Notes under the pieces: model-generated
Told to the model about the DNA's origin: nothing
Databases searched by the model: none
Seen by the model: only the letters and a program-made list of their open reading frames with translations
Assembly (NCBI RefSeq): GCF_900608595.1
Contig: NZ_UWYY01000017.1
Coordinates: 62,001-126,000 of the forward strand
Direction of reading: 5' to 3'
Source of the DNA: Promicromonospora panici
GTDB lineage: Bacteria; Actinomycetota; Actinomycetes; Actinomycetales; Cellulomonadaceae
DNA length: 64,000 nt
Made by a program: the position numbers and the translations under genes
Shown here: piece after piece, positions 15,739 through 27,982 of the stretch
Numbering within the stretch: the stretch's first letter is position 1
How the letters are laid out: every line of letters starts with the position of its first letter

Positions 15739-18336
15739 ATGTGGCCGGAACTTGAGGCGGAGCTGCTGGCCGCCCGGGAGCTGAACTCCCGGTCGCGGCC
15801 TGGCGACGCTCTGCCCCGGTTCCGGGAGGTGCTCGACCGGCTCCGGGTCATGGACCTCGCGGATCTCGGCCCCGCGGACCACGAACGCTGGGCCGAGGGC
15901 ATGGTGCGCTCCCTGACGGGCGAGGCGGTAGCCGTTCACGCGATCGAGGACACGCTGGACAAGCCGCTGGCCATCCTCGACGACGCCGACGCCCGCGCCG
16001 ACACAGCCCCACCGGAGGCCCGGGTGCGGCTCGCCGCCGTCGTCGAGGGGACGCGCGGCCTGCTGCTCCAGCGCTCCGGCCGGCACAACGATGCCATGGC
16101 GGCCTTCGACCGCGTGCTCGCGGACCCGGCGCTGCTTCCCGCGCGCGACTACGCGACGGCCCTGCTCAATCGGGGTGCGACCGCCATCGAGCTCGGGCGC
16201 CTGGACGCGGCGCTGCGCGACTTCGACGCCTGTCACGAGCGGGCGATGCGCGCCGATCTGACCAACGTCGCTTCCCTCGCCCTGCACAACACCGGCTTCG
16301 TGCGGTACGCGATCGGCGACCTTCCGGGCGCGCTGCAGGCCATGGCGGCCGCGCGCGCCGTCGACCCGGAGCGCGCGGACGGGCTGCTCGACATCGGCCG
16401 CGGCGCCGTCCTCTACGAGGCAGGCCTGCTGGAGGACGCCGAGCAGGTCCTCACCCAGGCGATCTCCCGAATGGTCGGGCCCGGTCGGGCGACCCACCGC
16501 GCCGAGGCCGAGTACTTCCGCGCGCGCTGTCTCATGGCGCTGCACCGCTGGGACGAGGCCCGTGCTTGCGCGGCGTTCGCCCGGCAGTACTACGCGGGCA
16601 TCGGCCACCCGCAGCGGGCCGCGATCGCGCGCGTCGCCGAGCTGGAGGCGATCCTCCTGCCGATCCGGCGCGGCGAGGCCCCCGTGCCCGACGACGCCCG
16701 TCGCCGTGCCGAGCAGGCACTCGAAGCCGCGGAGGCCGGAGACGAGGTCGACCCACTGCTCGGGCAGCACCCCGGCCTGGCCGCGCGGTTCGTCGCCGCC
16801 CACTGGTACCTCCTGGCCGACGACGTCGTCGCCGCCCGCGCCGTTCTCGACAACCTCCCGGATGGCATGGTCGACGCCCCGTTGACCACCCGGATCCAGC
16901 AGCAGACGGTGCTCGCCCAGCTGGCGTTCGCGTCGGGGGAACAGGACGCCGGCGTCGCTGCCGTCCGCAAGGGTTTCGGCCTGCTCGCCGACCACAGCAT
17001 GGGGCTCGGCTCCGTGGAGTCCGTGACCGCCGCCGCGGTGCACGGCGTCGACCTGCAGCGGACCGACGTCGCGGCAGCCGTCCGGACCGGCCGCCCCGAC
17101 GCGTTGTTCGAGGCAGCCGAACGGGGCCGTGCCACGTTCGCCGGGGTGGGCGGTGCCGCCGCGCCGGACGACCCCGCCGTGCGTGGGCTCGTCACGGAGG
17201 CCCGCGGGCTCGTCGTGCAGGGCCGCAGGCTTACCCACCCGGAGGGCGCGGCCGAGCGTGCCTCCCTGTTCGAGCGCTCCCGCCAGCTTCTGGCGACGGC
17301 GCGCGAACGCGCCTGGCACCGCACCGGGGGCGACGACGCCACCGTCGAGCAACGCCCGGCGACCGTGGCCGAGGTGCGTGAGCTGCTCGGCGCCCGCGAC
17401 GACGGCGCGGTGGTCGCCAACTTCCTCGTGCTCGACGGCATGCTGCGCTGCGTCCGCGTGGACGCGCACGGCACGCGCATGGTCGAGCTGGGTCCCCGGG
17501 CCGACGTCGCCGAACGGGTGCTGCGAGCCCGCGCCGACCTCGGCGTGTGCGCCAACGACCTCGTGCCCTTCGCGTTGCGCGAGGTCGCCCGCCGGTCGCT
17601 CTGCCGCAACCTCGATGCGCTCGACGCGCTCCTGGCCCTCCCCCTGGAGGCGGACGGCCCGCTGTACGTCGTGGGCCGGGACCCGCTGGTCGGCGTCCCG
17701 TGGACCGCGCTCCCGTCCCGGCGGGGCCGGCGCACCACCATGCGCTCGTATGTTGCGCGGGGGAGAGCACACCCACGGCCGGGGGAGGGGCACCGGCTGC
17801 TCGCCGCGCACGGCCCGGGCGTGACGCTCGGCGCGAGCGAGGTGCGGGCGGTGGGCGAGGTGTGGTCCGGCGCCACCGTCCTCACCGGCGCGGCCGCTAC
17901 CACCGCCGCGGTGCGCGAGGCGCTTGCCACCCACGACATCGTGCACCTGGCGACGCACGGTACGCACGACGCCGACAACCCCCTCTTCGCCTCGATCGAC
18001 CTCGCCGACGGCCCGCTCTACGCGCACGAGCTCGACGGCACGCGGCTGCCCGGCTCGGTCGTGATCCTCTCGGCGTGCGAGGTCGGCGGCTCCTCCCAGG
18101 TCGTCGGCGGCGAGGTACTCGGCCTGACGGCGGTGCTCCTGCGGCTCGGCGCCCGCGCCGTCGTCGCGGCGGTCGCCCCGCTGTCGGACGCCGTCGCCGC
18201 CCGGGTGATGCCACGGTTCCACGCGCACCTGCGCGCCACCGACGACCCGGAGGCCTCCCTGGCCGCGGCGCTCGCGGGCGAGCCCGAGCCAGCGCCGCTC
18301 GTGTGCTTCGGCTCCCTGGAGGGCCTGCCCCGCTGA
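15739..18336 (+). CDS. TPR-CHAT domain protease, second paralogue
   Basis: Paralogue of the preceding gene, 865 residues, same architecture: helical TPR-like repeats (about 95-330, for example SGRHNDAMAAFDRVLAD), a linker, and a CHAT domain with H740 in HLATHGTHDADNP and C780 in VILSACEVGGSS. ATG at 15739 is preferred over 15661 because AAGGGGA lies 6 bases before it and it aligns with the start of the first copy. The C-terminal thirds of the two proteins are far more alike than the N-terminal parts, so sensing may differ while cleavage is shared (inference). Base composition is uniformly high GC like the core genes. Stop lies 305 bases before rplJ. Confidence 0.91.
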   Translation: MWPELEAELLAARELNSRSRPGDALPRFREVLDRLRVMDLADLGPADHERWAEGMVRSLTGEAVAVHAIEDTLDKPLAILDDADARADTAPPEARVRLAAVVEGTRGLLLQRSGRHNDAMAAFDRVLADPALLPARDYATALLNRGATAIELGRLDAALRDFDACHERAMRADLTNVASLALHNTGFVRYAIGDLPGALQAMAAARAVDPERADGLLDIGRGAVLYEAGLLEDAEQVLTQAISRMVGPGRATHRAEAEYFRARCLMALHRWDEARACAAFARQYYAGIGHPQRAAIARVAELEAILLPIRRGEAPVPDDARRRAEQALEAAEAGDEVDPLLGQHPGLAARFVAAHWYLLADDVVAARAVLDNLPDGMVDAPLTTRIQQQTVLAQLAFASGEQDAGVAAVRKGFGLLADHSMGLGSVESVTAAAVHGVDLQRTDVAAAVRTGRPDALFEAAERGRATFAGVGGAAAPDDPAVRGLVTEARGLVVQGRRLTHPEGAAERASLFERSRQLLATARERAWHRTGGDDATVEQRPATVAEVRELLGARDDGAVVANFLVLDGMLRCVRVDAHGTRMVELGPRADVAERVLRARADLGVCANDLVPFALREVARRSLCRNLDALDALLALPLEADGPLYVVGRDPLVGVPWTALPSRRGRRTTMRSYVARGRAHPRPGEGHRLLAAHGPGVTLGASEVRAVGEVWSGATVLTGAAATTAAVREALATHDIVHLATHGTHDADNPLFASIDLADGPLYAHELDGTRLPGSVVILSACEVGGSSQVVGGEVLGLTAVLLRLGARAVVAAVAPLSDAVAARVMPRFHAHLRATDDPEASLAAALAGEPEPAPLVCFGSLEGLPR

Positions 18337-18376
18337 CGCCGTCGGGCAGCCTGTGGCGCGTGCCACCGCCCGCCGG

Positions 18377-18406
18377 TGTCACGACACACGGGTATCCGTG
18401 TATGCT
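18377..18406 (+). promoter_or_regulatory. Candidate rplJ promoter overlapping a palindrome
   Basis: TATGCT (18401-18406) is a good -10; TGTCAC 18 bases upstream is a poor -35. The identical -10 hexamer serves rpoB. A perfect inverted repeat, ACACGG-GTAT-CCGTGT (18386-18401), fills the spacer and could bind a regulator. The bases 18337-18376 hold only short hairpins after the CHAT stop. Confidence 0.4.
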
Positions 18407-18412
18407 TCCCGG

Positions 18413-18641
18413 GTAACCCAAGACCGCCGGTCGTCCGACGCTGCCCGCTCTTCACGAGCACTGGGCGGAAGAAGACCGAAGTCCCGCTGAGAGCGGGGGC
18501 CTGCGCAGGTGACGAACTCGAGTGCGGCCCCGCCGCGCAAACCGAGCCCCGTGCGCCTGCGCCGGGGCTCTTTCTCTGTTCCGGGGCCCGCCCGGGGCTC
18601 ACGCCCCAGGGGACGGTGGTACCACCACCGGAAGGATTGCC
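18413..18641 (+). promoter_or_regulatory. L10 leader region of rplJ-rplL mRNA with attenuator-like hairpin
   Basis: Long untranslated leader without a gene. The part 18455-18535 contains the GCGCAGGTGACGAA-type segment expected of the L10 leader, the RNA bound by L10-(L12) for autoregulation. A terminator-like hairpin follows: GAGCCCCG (18544-18551) with CGGGGCTC (18563-18570) and a TTTCTCT tract. Excess L10 would favour termination or block translation. The assignment rests on position and partial sequence resemblance. Confidence 0.6.
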
Positions 18642-19172
18642 ATGGCGAGGCCGGACAAGGCAGCCGCTGTCGCAGAGATCGCGGACAAGTTCCGCGACTC
18701 GAGCGCAGCCGTGCTGACCGAGTACCGCGGGCTCACCGTCGCGCAGCTCAAGGAGCTGCGTCGGTCGCTCAGCGGCAACGCAACCTACGCCGTGGTGAAG
18801 AACACGCTGACCAACATCGCGGCCAAGGAAGCCGGTATCGACTCGCTCGACGCCGACCTCAAGGGCCCGTCCGCCATCGCATTCGTGACCGGTGACCCGG
18901 TCGAGGCTGCGAAGGGTCTGCGTGACTTCGCCAAGGCGAACCCTGCTCTGGTCATCAAGGGTGGCGTGCTCGACGGCCGCCCGATGTCCACCGCAGAGAT
19001 CACGAAGCTCGCGGACCTCGAGTCCCGCGAGGTTCTGCTGGCCAAGGTGGCCGGCGGTCTGAAGGCCACGCTGACGCGTGCTGCATACGCCTTCTCCGCC
19101 AAGCCCGCCCAGGTCGCCCGCGTCATCGATGCCCTGCGTCAGAAGCAGGAGTCGGAGGGCGCTGCCGCCTGA
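18642..19172 (+). CDS. rplJ: 50S ribosomal protein L10
   Basis: Base of the L7/L12 stalk, 176 residues. The N-terminal rRNA-binding part shows VLTEYRGLTVAQLKELRRSL and YAVVKNTL; the C-terminal helix (VARVIDALRQKQE) binds L7/L12 dimers. GGAAGG precedes ATG 18642; the frame from 18522 is an artefact of the leader. Normally it follows rplA; here the CHAT cassette intervenes. Confidence 0.98.
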   Translation: MARPDKAAAVAEIADKFRDSSAAVLTEYRGLTVAQLKELRRSLSGNATYAVVKNTLTNIAAKEAGIDSLDADLKGPSAIAFVTGDPVEAAKGLRDFAKANPALVIKGGVLDGRPMSTAEITKLADLESREVLLAKVAGGLKATLTRAAYAFSAKPAQVARVIDALRQKQESEGAAA

Positions 19173-19256
19173 CCAGGCGGTAGCGCTAGAAACAAAAACC
19201 CCTGCTTCTCGCGGGCCGCACCGGCCCGCGAAGCGCCTACTGAAAGGAACGCCATC

Positions 19257-19643
19257 ATGGCGAAGCTCAGCACCGACGAGCTCCTGTCCGCCTTCGAGGA
19301 GCTCACGCTCATCGAGCTGTCCGACTTCGTGAAGGCCTTCGAGGACAAGTTCGACGTCACCGCGGCCGCTCCGGTCGCCGCCGTCGCCGCGGGCCCCGCG
19401 GGTGGCGCGCCGGCCGAGGCCGCCGAGGAGAAGACGGAGTTCGACGTCATCCTCGAGGCTGCTGGTGACAAGAAGATCCAGGTCATCAAGGAGGTGCGCG
19501 CGCTCACGTCCCTCGGTCTCAAGGAGGCCAAGGACCTGGTCGACGGCGCGCCGAAGCCGGTTCTCGAGGGCGCCGACAAGGACGCCGCCGAGAAGGCGAA
19601 GGCCGCCCTGGAGGGCGCCGGCGCCACCGTCACCCTCAAGTGA
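19257..19643 (+). CDS. rplL: 50S ribosomal protein L7/L12
   Basis: Stalk protein that recruits translation GTPases, 128 residues, full length. N-terminal dimerisation part ELLSAFEELTLIELSDFVKA, Ala/Pro-rich hinge (about 43-58), and C-terminal domain with KKIQVIKEVRALTSLGLKEA. AAGGAA precedes the ATG. Followed by a strong terminator, so rpoBC depends at least partly on its own promoter. Confidence 0.98.
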   Translation: MAKLSTDELLSAFEELTLIELSDFVKAFEDKFDVTAAAPVAAVAAGPAGGAPAEAAEEKTEFDVILEAAGDKKIQVIKEVRALTSLGLKEAKDLVDGAPKPVLEGADKDAAEKAKAALEGAGATVTLK

Positions 19644-19680
19644 CCTCTGGCTGTACCGCCTTCGGGCTGGTGTGACGGTC

Positions 19681-19757
19681 GCCCGGGTTCGTCCCGGGCG
19701 CCGTCCGCCGACTGCAGAGGCCCGCACCCTTCGGGGTGCGGGCCTCTCGTGTTCGTG
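19681..19757 (+). terminator. Double hairpin terminator after rplL
   Basis: The first hairpin is GCCCGGG/CCCGGGC around TTCGT. The second has a perfect 13-base stem (19717-19729 with 19734-19746) and a TTCG tetraloop, followed by a T-rich TCGTGTTCGTG tract. Confidence 0.82.
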
Positions 19758-19852
19758 CTGCTGAGCCGTCGCGCCGTGGACCATGGCGGGCAGTGCGGAT
19801 ACGCAACGATTCGAGGATTATTGCGGTCTCGGCGTGCACGTAGTAGGGCTAC

Positions 19853-19881
19853 TGGACATACTAGAACCAGATAGGTATGCT
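19853..19881 (+). promoter_or_regulatory. Sigma-A promoter for rpoBC
   Basis: TGGACA, 17-base spacer, TATGCT: a good housekeeping match, 168 bases before the rpoB start. The resulting leader of about 160 bases holds no open frame that I can support. The stretch 19758-19852 is otherwise featureless. Confidence 0.7.
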
Positions 19882-20048
19882 AGCGCTTTGCGCCCGCGTG
19901 TGCCCTCGACGCCTCCCCCTGCTTCCCGAATGTCCCGGTTGCATCCCCGCTTGCGGGATGCCCTCCGGCGACCGGTGAAGTCCGGCAGAGCTTCCTGCAG
20001 CACCGCAGAGCGTACAGCGTTCACCCGAACTGCAGGGAAGGACCCCTC

Positions 20049-23000
20049 TTGGCTGCCTCGCGCACCCCTTCAGCTCCGTCCGCCGAAGCCATTGCGAACC
20101 GTACCGCTTCCCGTCGCGTTTCTTTCGCAAAGATCTATGAGCCACTCGAGGTCCCGGACCTGCTTGGCCTTCAGACCGAGAGCTTCGACTGGCTTCTTGG
20201 TAACCCAGCCTGGCAGGCCAGGGTAGAAACTGCCAAGGCGGCTGGCCGTAATGACGTCCCGGAAACTTCGGGCCTCGAGGAGATCTTCGAGGAGATCTCC
20301 CCGATCGAGGACTTCGGCTCCTCGATGTCCCTCTCCTTCTCGAACCACCGCTTCGAGCCGCCGAAGTACTCGGCGGACGAGTGCAAGGAGAAGGACTTCA
20401 CCTACGCGGCCCCGCTGTTCGTCACCGCGGAGTTCGTCAACTACACCACTGGTGAGATCAAGAGCCAGACCGTCTTCATGGGCGACTTCCCGCTCATGAC
20501 GGCGCGCGGCACCTTCATCATCAACGGCACCGAGCGTGTCGTCGTCTCCCAGCTGGTGCGTTCGCCGGGTGTCTACTTCGAGCGCACCCCGGACAAGACC
20601 AGCGACAAGGACGTCTTCTCCGCGAAGATCATCCCGTCGCGTGGTGCTTGGCTCGAGTTCGAGATCGACAAGCGCGACGCCGTCGGCGTCCGCGTCGACC
20701 GCAAGCGCAAGCAGTCCGTCACCGTGCTGCTCAAGGCTCTCGGCATGAGCGAGGCGGAGATCCGCGAGGAGTTCGCCGAGTTCCCGTCGGTGCTGGACAC
20801 GCTGGAGAAGGACCACGTCCACACCGAGGACGAGGCTCTTGTCGACCTGTACCGCAAGATCCGCCCGGGCGAGCCGCCCACGGTCGAGGCCGGCCGCGCG
20901 CTGCTCGAGAACTTCTACTTCAACCCGAAGCGTTACGACCTCGCGAAGGTCGGCCGCTACAAGGCGAACAAGAAGCTCGGTGTCGACGCACAGCTGGCCG
21001 AGTCCACGCTGTCGCTGACCGACGTCGTGGCCACGATCAAGTACCTCGCCGCCCTGCACGCCGACAAGCAGGCCCTCTCGGGCATGCGCAACGGCCAGCC
21101 GGTCGAGGTGCGCGTCGAGACCGACGACATCGACCACTTCGGCAACCGTCGGATCCGCGCGGTCGGCGAGCTCATCCAGAACCAGGTGCGCACGGGTCTG
21201 TCCCGCATGGAGCGCGTGGTTCGTGAGCGCATGACCACGCAGGACGTCGAGGCCATCACGCCGCAGACGCTGATCAACATCCGTCCGGTCGTTGCGTCGA
21301 TCCGTGAGTTCTTCGGCACCTCGCAGCTGTCGCAGTTCATGGACCAGAACAACCCGCTGGCCGGTCTGACGCACAAGCGTCGTCTGAACGCGCTGGGCCC
21401 GGGTGGTCTGTCCCGTGACCGCGCCGGCATGGAGGTCCGTGACGTCCACCCGTCGCACTACGGCCGCATGTGCCCGATCGAGACTCCTGAGGGTCCGAAC
21501 ATCGGTCTGATCGGTTCGCTCGCGTCGTTCGGTCGCATCAACCCGTTCGGCTTCATCGAGACGCCGTACCGCAAGGTCGAGAACGGCAAGGTCACCGACA
21601 ACATCGAGTACCTGACGGCCGATGACGAGGACCGCTACATCATCGCGCAGGCGAACACGCCGCTGGCCGAGGACGGCACGTTCCTCCTCGACCGCGTGCT
21701 CGTCCGCACCAAGGGTGGCGAGACCAACGACATCCCGGGTGCCGAGGTCGACTACATGGACATCTCGCCGCGCCAGATGGTGTCGGTCGCGACTGCCCTG
21801 ATCCCGTTCCTCGAGCACGACGACGCGAACCGCGCCCTCATGGGTGCGAACATGCAGCGCCAGGCGGTGCCGCTGGTCCGGTCCGAGGCCCCCGTGGTCG
21901 GTACCGGCATGGAGCGCCGTGCGGCGGTCGACGCCGGCGACGTCATCGTGGCGACCAAGCCCGGTGTGGTCACCGAGGTCTCGGCCGACCTGGTGCTCGT
22001 GGCGAACGACGACGGCACGACGGGCTCGTACCGCGTGCACAAGTTCGTCCGCTCGAACCAGGGCACGAGCTACAACCAGCGTGTGCTGGTCGACGAGGGT
22101 GCGCGGGTCGAGGTCGGCTCCGTCCTCGCCGACGGCCCGGCCACGGACGAGGGCGAGCTCGCGCTCGGCCGCAACCTGCTGGTCGCGTTCATGTCGTGGG
22201 AGGGCCACAACTACGAGGACGCGATCATCCTGTCGCAGCGCCTCGTGGAGGACGACGTCCTCTCCTCGATCCACATCGAGGAGCACGAGGTCGACGCCCG
22301 CGACACCAAGCTCGGCCCCGAGGAGATCACGCGGGACATCCCGAACGTCTCCGAGGAGGTCCTCGCGGACCTCGACGAGCGCGGCGTGATCCGCATCGGT
22401 GCCGAGGTCGGCGCCGGCGACATCCTGGTCGGCAAGGTCACCCCCAAGGGCGAGACCGAGCTGACCCCGGAGGAGCGCCTGCTGCGTGCGATCTTCGGCG
22501 AGAAGGCGCGCGAGGTGCGCGACACCTCGCTCAAGGTGCCCCACGGCGAGCAGGGCACGGTCATCGCCGTGCGCGAGTTCAACCGTGAGGACGGCGACGA
22601 GCTGCCCGCCGGCGTGAACCAGCTGGTGCGGGTGTACATCGCGCAGCGCCGCAAGATCACGGTCGGCGACAAGCTGGCCGGCCGTCACGGCAACAAGGGC
22701 GTCATCTCCAAGATCCTCCCGCAGGAGGACATGCCGTTCCTCGAGGACGGCACGCCGGTCGACGTCATCCTGAACCCGCTGGGTGTGCCGGGCCGCATGA
22801 ACGTGGGCCAGGTGCTGGAGACCCACCTCGGGTGGATCGCCAAGCAGGGCTGGGACGTCTCGCTCGCCGAGGACAAGGGTGGGGAGTGGCTGGAGAGCCT
22901 CCCCGCGGTCGCTCACGAGAGCGAGCCGGGCCGCCCTGTCGCCACGCCGGTGTTCGACGGTCTGGAGGAGGTCGCGCTCCGCGGTCTCTTCGGCGCCACC

Positions 23001-23561
23001 CTGCCGAACCGGGACGGCCAGCGCATGGTCAACCAGGACGGCAAGGCGATGCTGTTCGACGGCCGCTCCGGCGAGCCGTTCCCCGAGGCCGTCTCGACCG
23101 GCTACATGTACATCCTGAAGCTGCACCACCTGGTCGACGACAAGATCCACGCGCGTTCGACCGGTCCGTACTCGATGATCACGCAGCAGCCGCTGGGTGG
23201 TAAGGCGCAGTTCGGTGGTCAGCGGTTCGGTGAGATGGAGGTCTGGGCTCTCGAGGCGTACGGCGCCGCGTACACGCTCCAGGAGCTCCTCACCATCAAG
23301 TCCGACGACGTCCCGGGCCGTGTCAAGGTCTACGAGGCGATCGTCAAGGGCGAGAACATCCCCGACTCGGGTATCCCGGAGTCCTTCAAGGTGCTTCTCA
23401 AGGAGATGCAGTCGCTGTGCCTGAACGTCGAGGTGCTCTCGAGCGACGGTGTCTCCATCGAGATGAAGGAGTCGGACGACGAGGTGTACCGCGCCGCTGA
23501 GGAGCTCGGGATCGACCTCTCGCGGCGGCCCAACGCCGCCTCCAGCGTCGACGAGATCTGA
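20049..23561 (+). CDS. rpoB: DNA-directed RNA polymerase subunit beta
   Basis: Beta subunit of 1170 residues, collinear with actinobacterial RpoB. The TTG start has GGAAGG 7 bases upstream and the expected LAASRTPS-like N-terminus. The rifamycin-binding cluster runs from about S425 to G452: SQLSQFMDQNNPLAGLTHKR, with D432 and H442 in the usual state, but the position equal to E. coli S531 is N447 (HKRRLNALGPGG). The C-terminal GGKAQFGGQRFGEMEVWALE motif is intact. Forms core polymerase with rpoC, rpoA and omega (not in this window). Confidence 0.98.
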   Translation: MAASRTPSAPSAEAIANRTASRRVSFAKIYEPLEVPDLLGLQTESFDWLLGNPAWQARVETAKAAGRNDVPETSGLEEIFEEISPIEDFGSSMSLSFSNHRFEPPKYSADECKEKDFTYAAPLFVTAEFVNYTTGEIKSQTVFMGDFPLMTARGTFIINGTERVVVSQLVRSPGVYFERTPDKTSDKDVFSAKIIPSRGAWLEFEIDKRDAVGVRVDRKRKQSVTVLLKALGMSEAEIREEFAEFPSVLDTLEKDHVHTEDEALVDLYRKIRPGEPPTVEAGRALLENFYFNPKRYDLAKVGRYKANKKLGVDAQLAESTLSLTDVVATIKYLAALHADKQALSGMRNGQPVEVRVETDDIDHFGNRRIRAVGELIQNQVRTGLSRMERVVRERMTTQDVEAITPQTLINIRPVVASIREFFGTSQLSQFMDQNNPLAGLTHKRRLNALGPGGLSRDRAGMEVRDVHPSHYGRMCPIETPEGPNIGLIGSLASFGRINPFGFIETPYRKVENGKVTDNIEYLTADDEDRYIIAQANTPLAEDGTFLLDRVLVRTKGGETNDIPGAEVDYMDISPRQMVSVATALIPFLEHDDANRALMGANMQRQAVPLVRSEAPVVGTGMERRAAVDAGDVIVATKPGVVTEVSADLVLVANDDGTTGSYRVHKFVRSNQGTSYNQRVLVDEGARVEVGSVLADGPATDEGELALGRNLLVAFMSWEGHNYEDAIILSQRLVEDDVLSSIHIEEHEVDARDTKLGPEEITRDIPNVSEEVLADLDERGVIRIGAEVGAGDILVGKVTPKGETELTPEERLLRAIFGEKAREVRDTSLKVPHGEQGTVIAVREFNREDGDELPAGVNQLVRVYIAQRRKITVGDKLAGRHGNKGVISKILPQEDMPFLEDGTPVDVILNPLGVPGRMNVGQVLETHLGWIAKQGWDVSLAEDKGGEWLESLPAVAHESEPGRPVATPVFDGLEEVALRGLFGATLPNRDGQRMVNQDGKAMLFDGRSGEPFPEAVSTGYMYILKLHHLVDDKIHARSTGPYSMITQQPLGGKAQFGGQRFGEMEVWALEAYGAAYTLQELLTIKSDDVPGRVKVYEAIVKGENIPDSGIPESFKVLLKEMQSLCLNVEVLSSDGVSIEMKESDDEVYRAAEELGIDLSRRPNAASSVDEI

Positions 23562-23659
23562 TAACCGGTCCGCGCCCGTTGCACCGGGCGCGGACCTGGA
23601 CTCCAGGCGCGGACCTGGACACCACGAGGATTTTCGAGAACTTCAGGAAGTAGGACATC

Positions 23660-27544
<3,885 letters not shown>

Positions 27545-27557
27545 TCCCGATCCTTTG

Positions 27558-27647
27558 ACCGCGAAGTAGAGCGCCTGTCGGTCTCGACAGGCTCGACCCA
27601 CGGTGGTCGGGCCCCGTCGAGGCCCGGCAGGCGCTCTACTTCGCGGT
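27558..27647. repeat. 90-bp palindrome after rpoC, GCGAAGTAGAGC family
   Basis: Perfect 20-base arms (27558-27577 with 27628-27647) enclose a 50-base centre that includes a GTCTCGACAGGCTCGACC motif and a second pairing (CTCGAC/GTCGAG). The arms contain GCGAAGTAGAGC and its complement, 10 of 12 bases like the GCGAGGTAGRAC unit of the arrays at 51.6 and 60.9 kb. No T-run follows. It may act as a terminator or a REP-like element. Confidence 0.82.
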
Positions 27648-27676
27648 TCTCGGGTGCATCTCACACCCGATTCGTT

Positions 27677-27705
27677 TTGACCCCCCGTAAACACGCGGGT
27701 AACCT
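27677..27705 (+). promoter_or_regulatory. Sigma-A promoter of the str operon
   Basis: TTGACC, exactly 17 bases, TAACCT. This is the best consensus promoter seen in the window and lies 278 bases before rpsL. Confidence 0.78.
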
Positions 27706-27982
27706 AGGAATCCGTGCCTGCGCCGTCGGGCCGCACCTCTTGAAGGCCACCTCAGGGTGGCTTCGGAAGCGGCCGATGTGAGTGCGTGGGCACCCCGGCG
27801 AGAACCTCCCGGGGCACGTCGTGCCCCGATGGGTGGAGCCGGGCCATCGAGCCGGTGGTAAGTGGCGTAGCAGTCCCCGTGGGGGCTGTGGGTGCCGCAT
27901 GCGATCGGCACGCACAAGCCAGAACCATTGACGGGGACGCCGGCAGGGCGTCGCCGAAGCTCAAGAAGACGACGGAGACGTA
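27706..27982 (+). promoter_or_regulatory. Long structured leader of rpsL
   Basis: Non-coding leader of about 270 bases. It contains GGGGCAC-GTC-GTGCCCC (27811-27827) and a CCACC/GGTGG hairpin near 27750. No open frame has coding character. Regulation by a ribosomal protein such as S7 is possible but no known binding motif is recognised. Confidence 0.4.

Noticed and set aside
10164..18336. Cassette as an integrated phage or insertion element
   Set aside because: No integrase, transposase, terminal repeats or tRNA-derived attachment site is visible at either edge; tRNA-Trp at 7128 is not duplicated.
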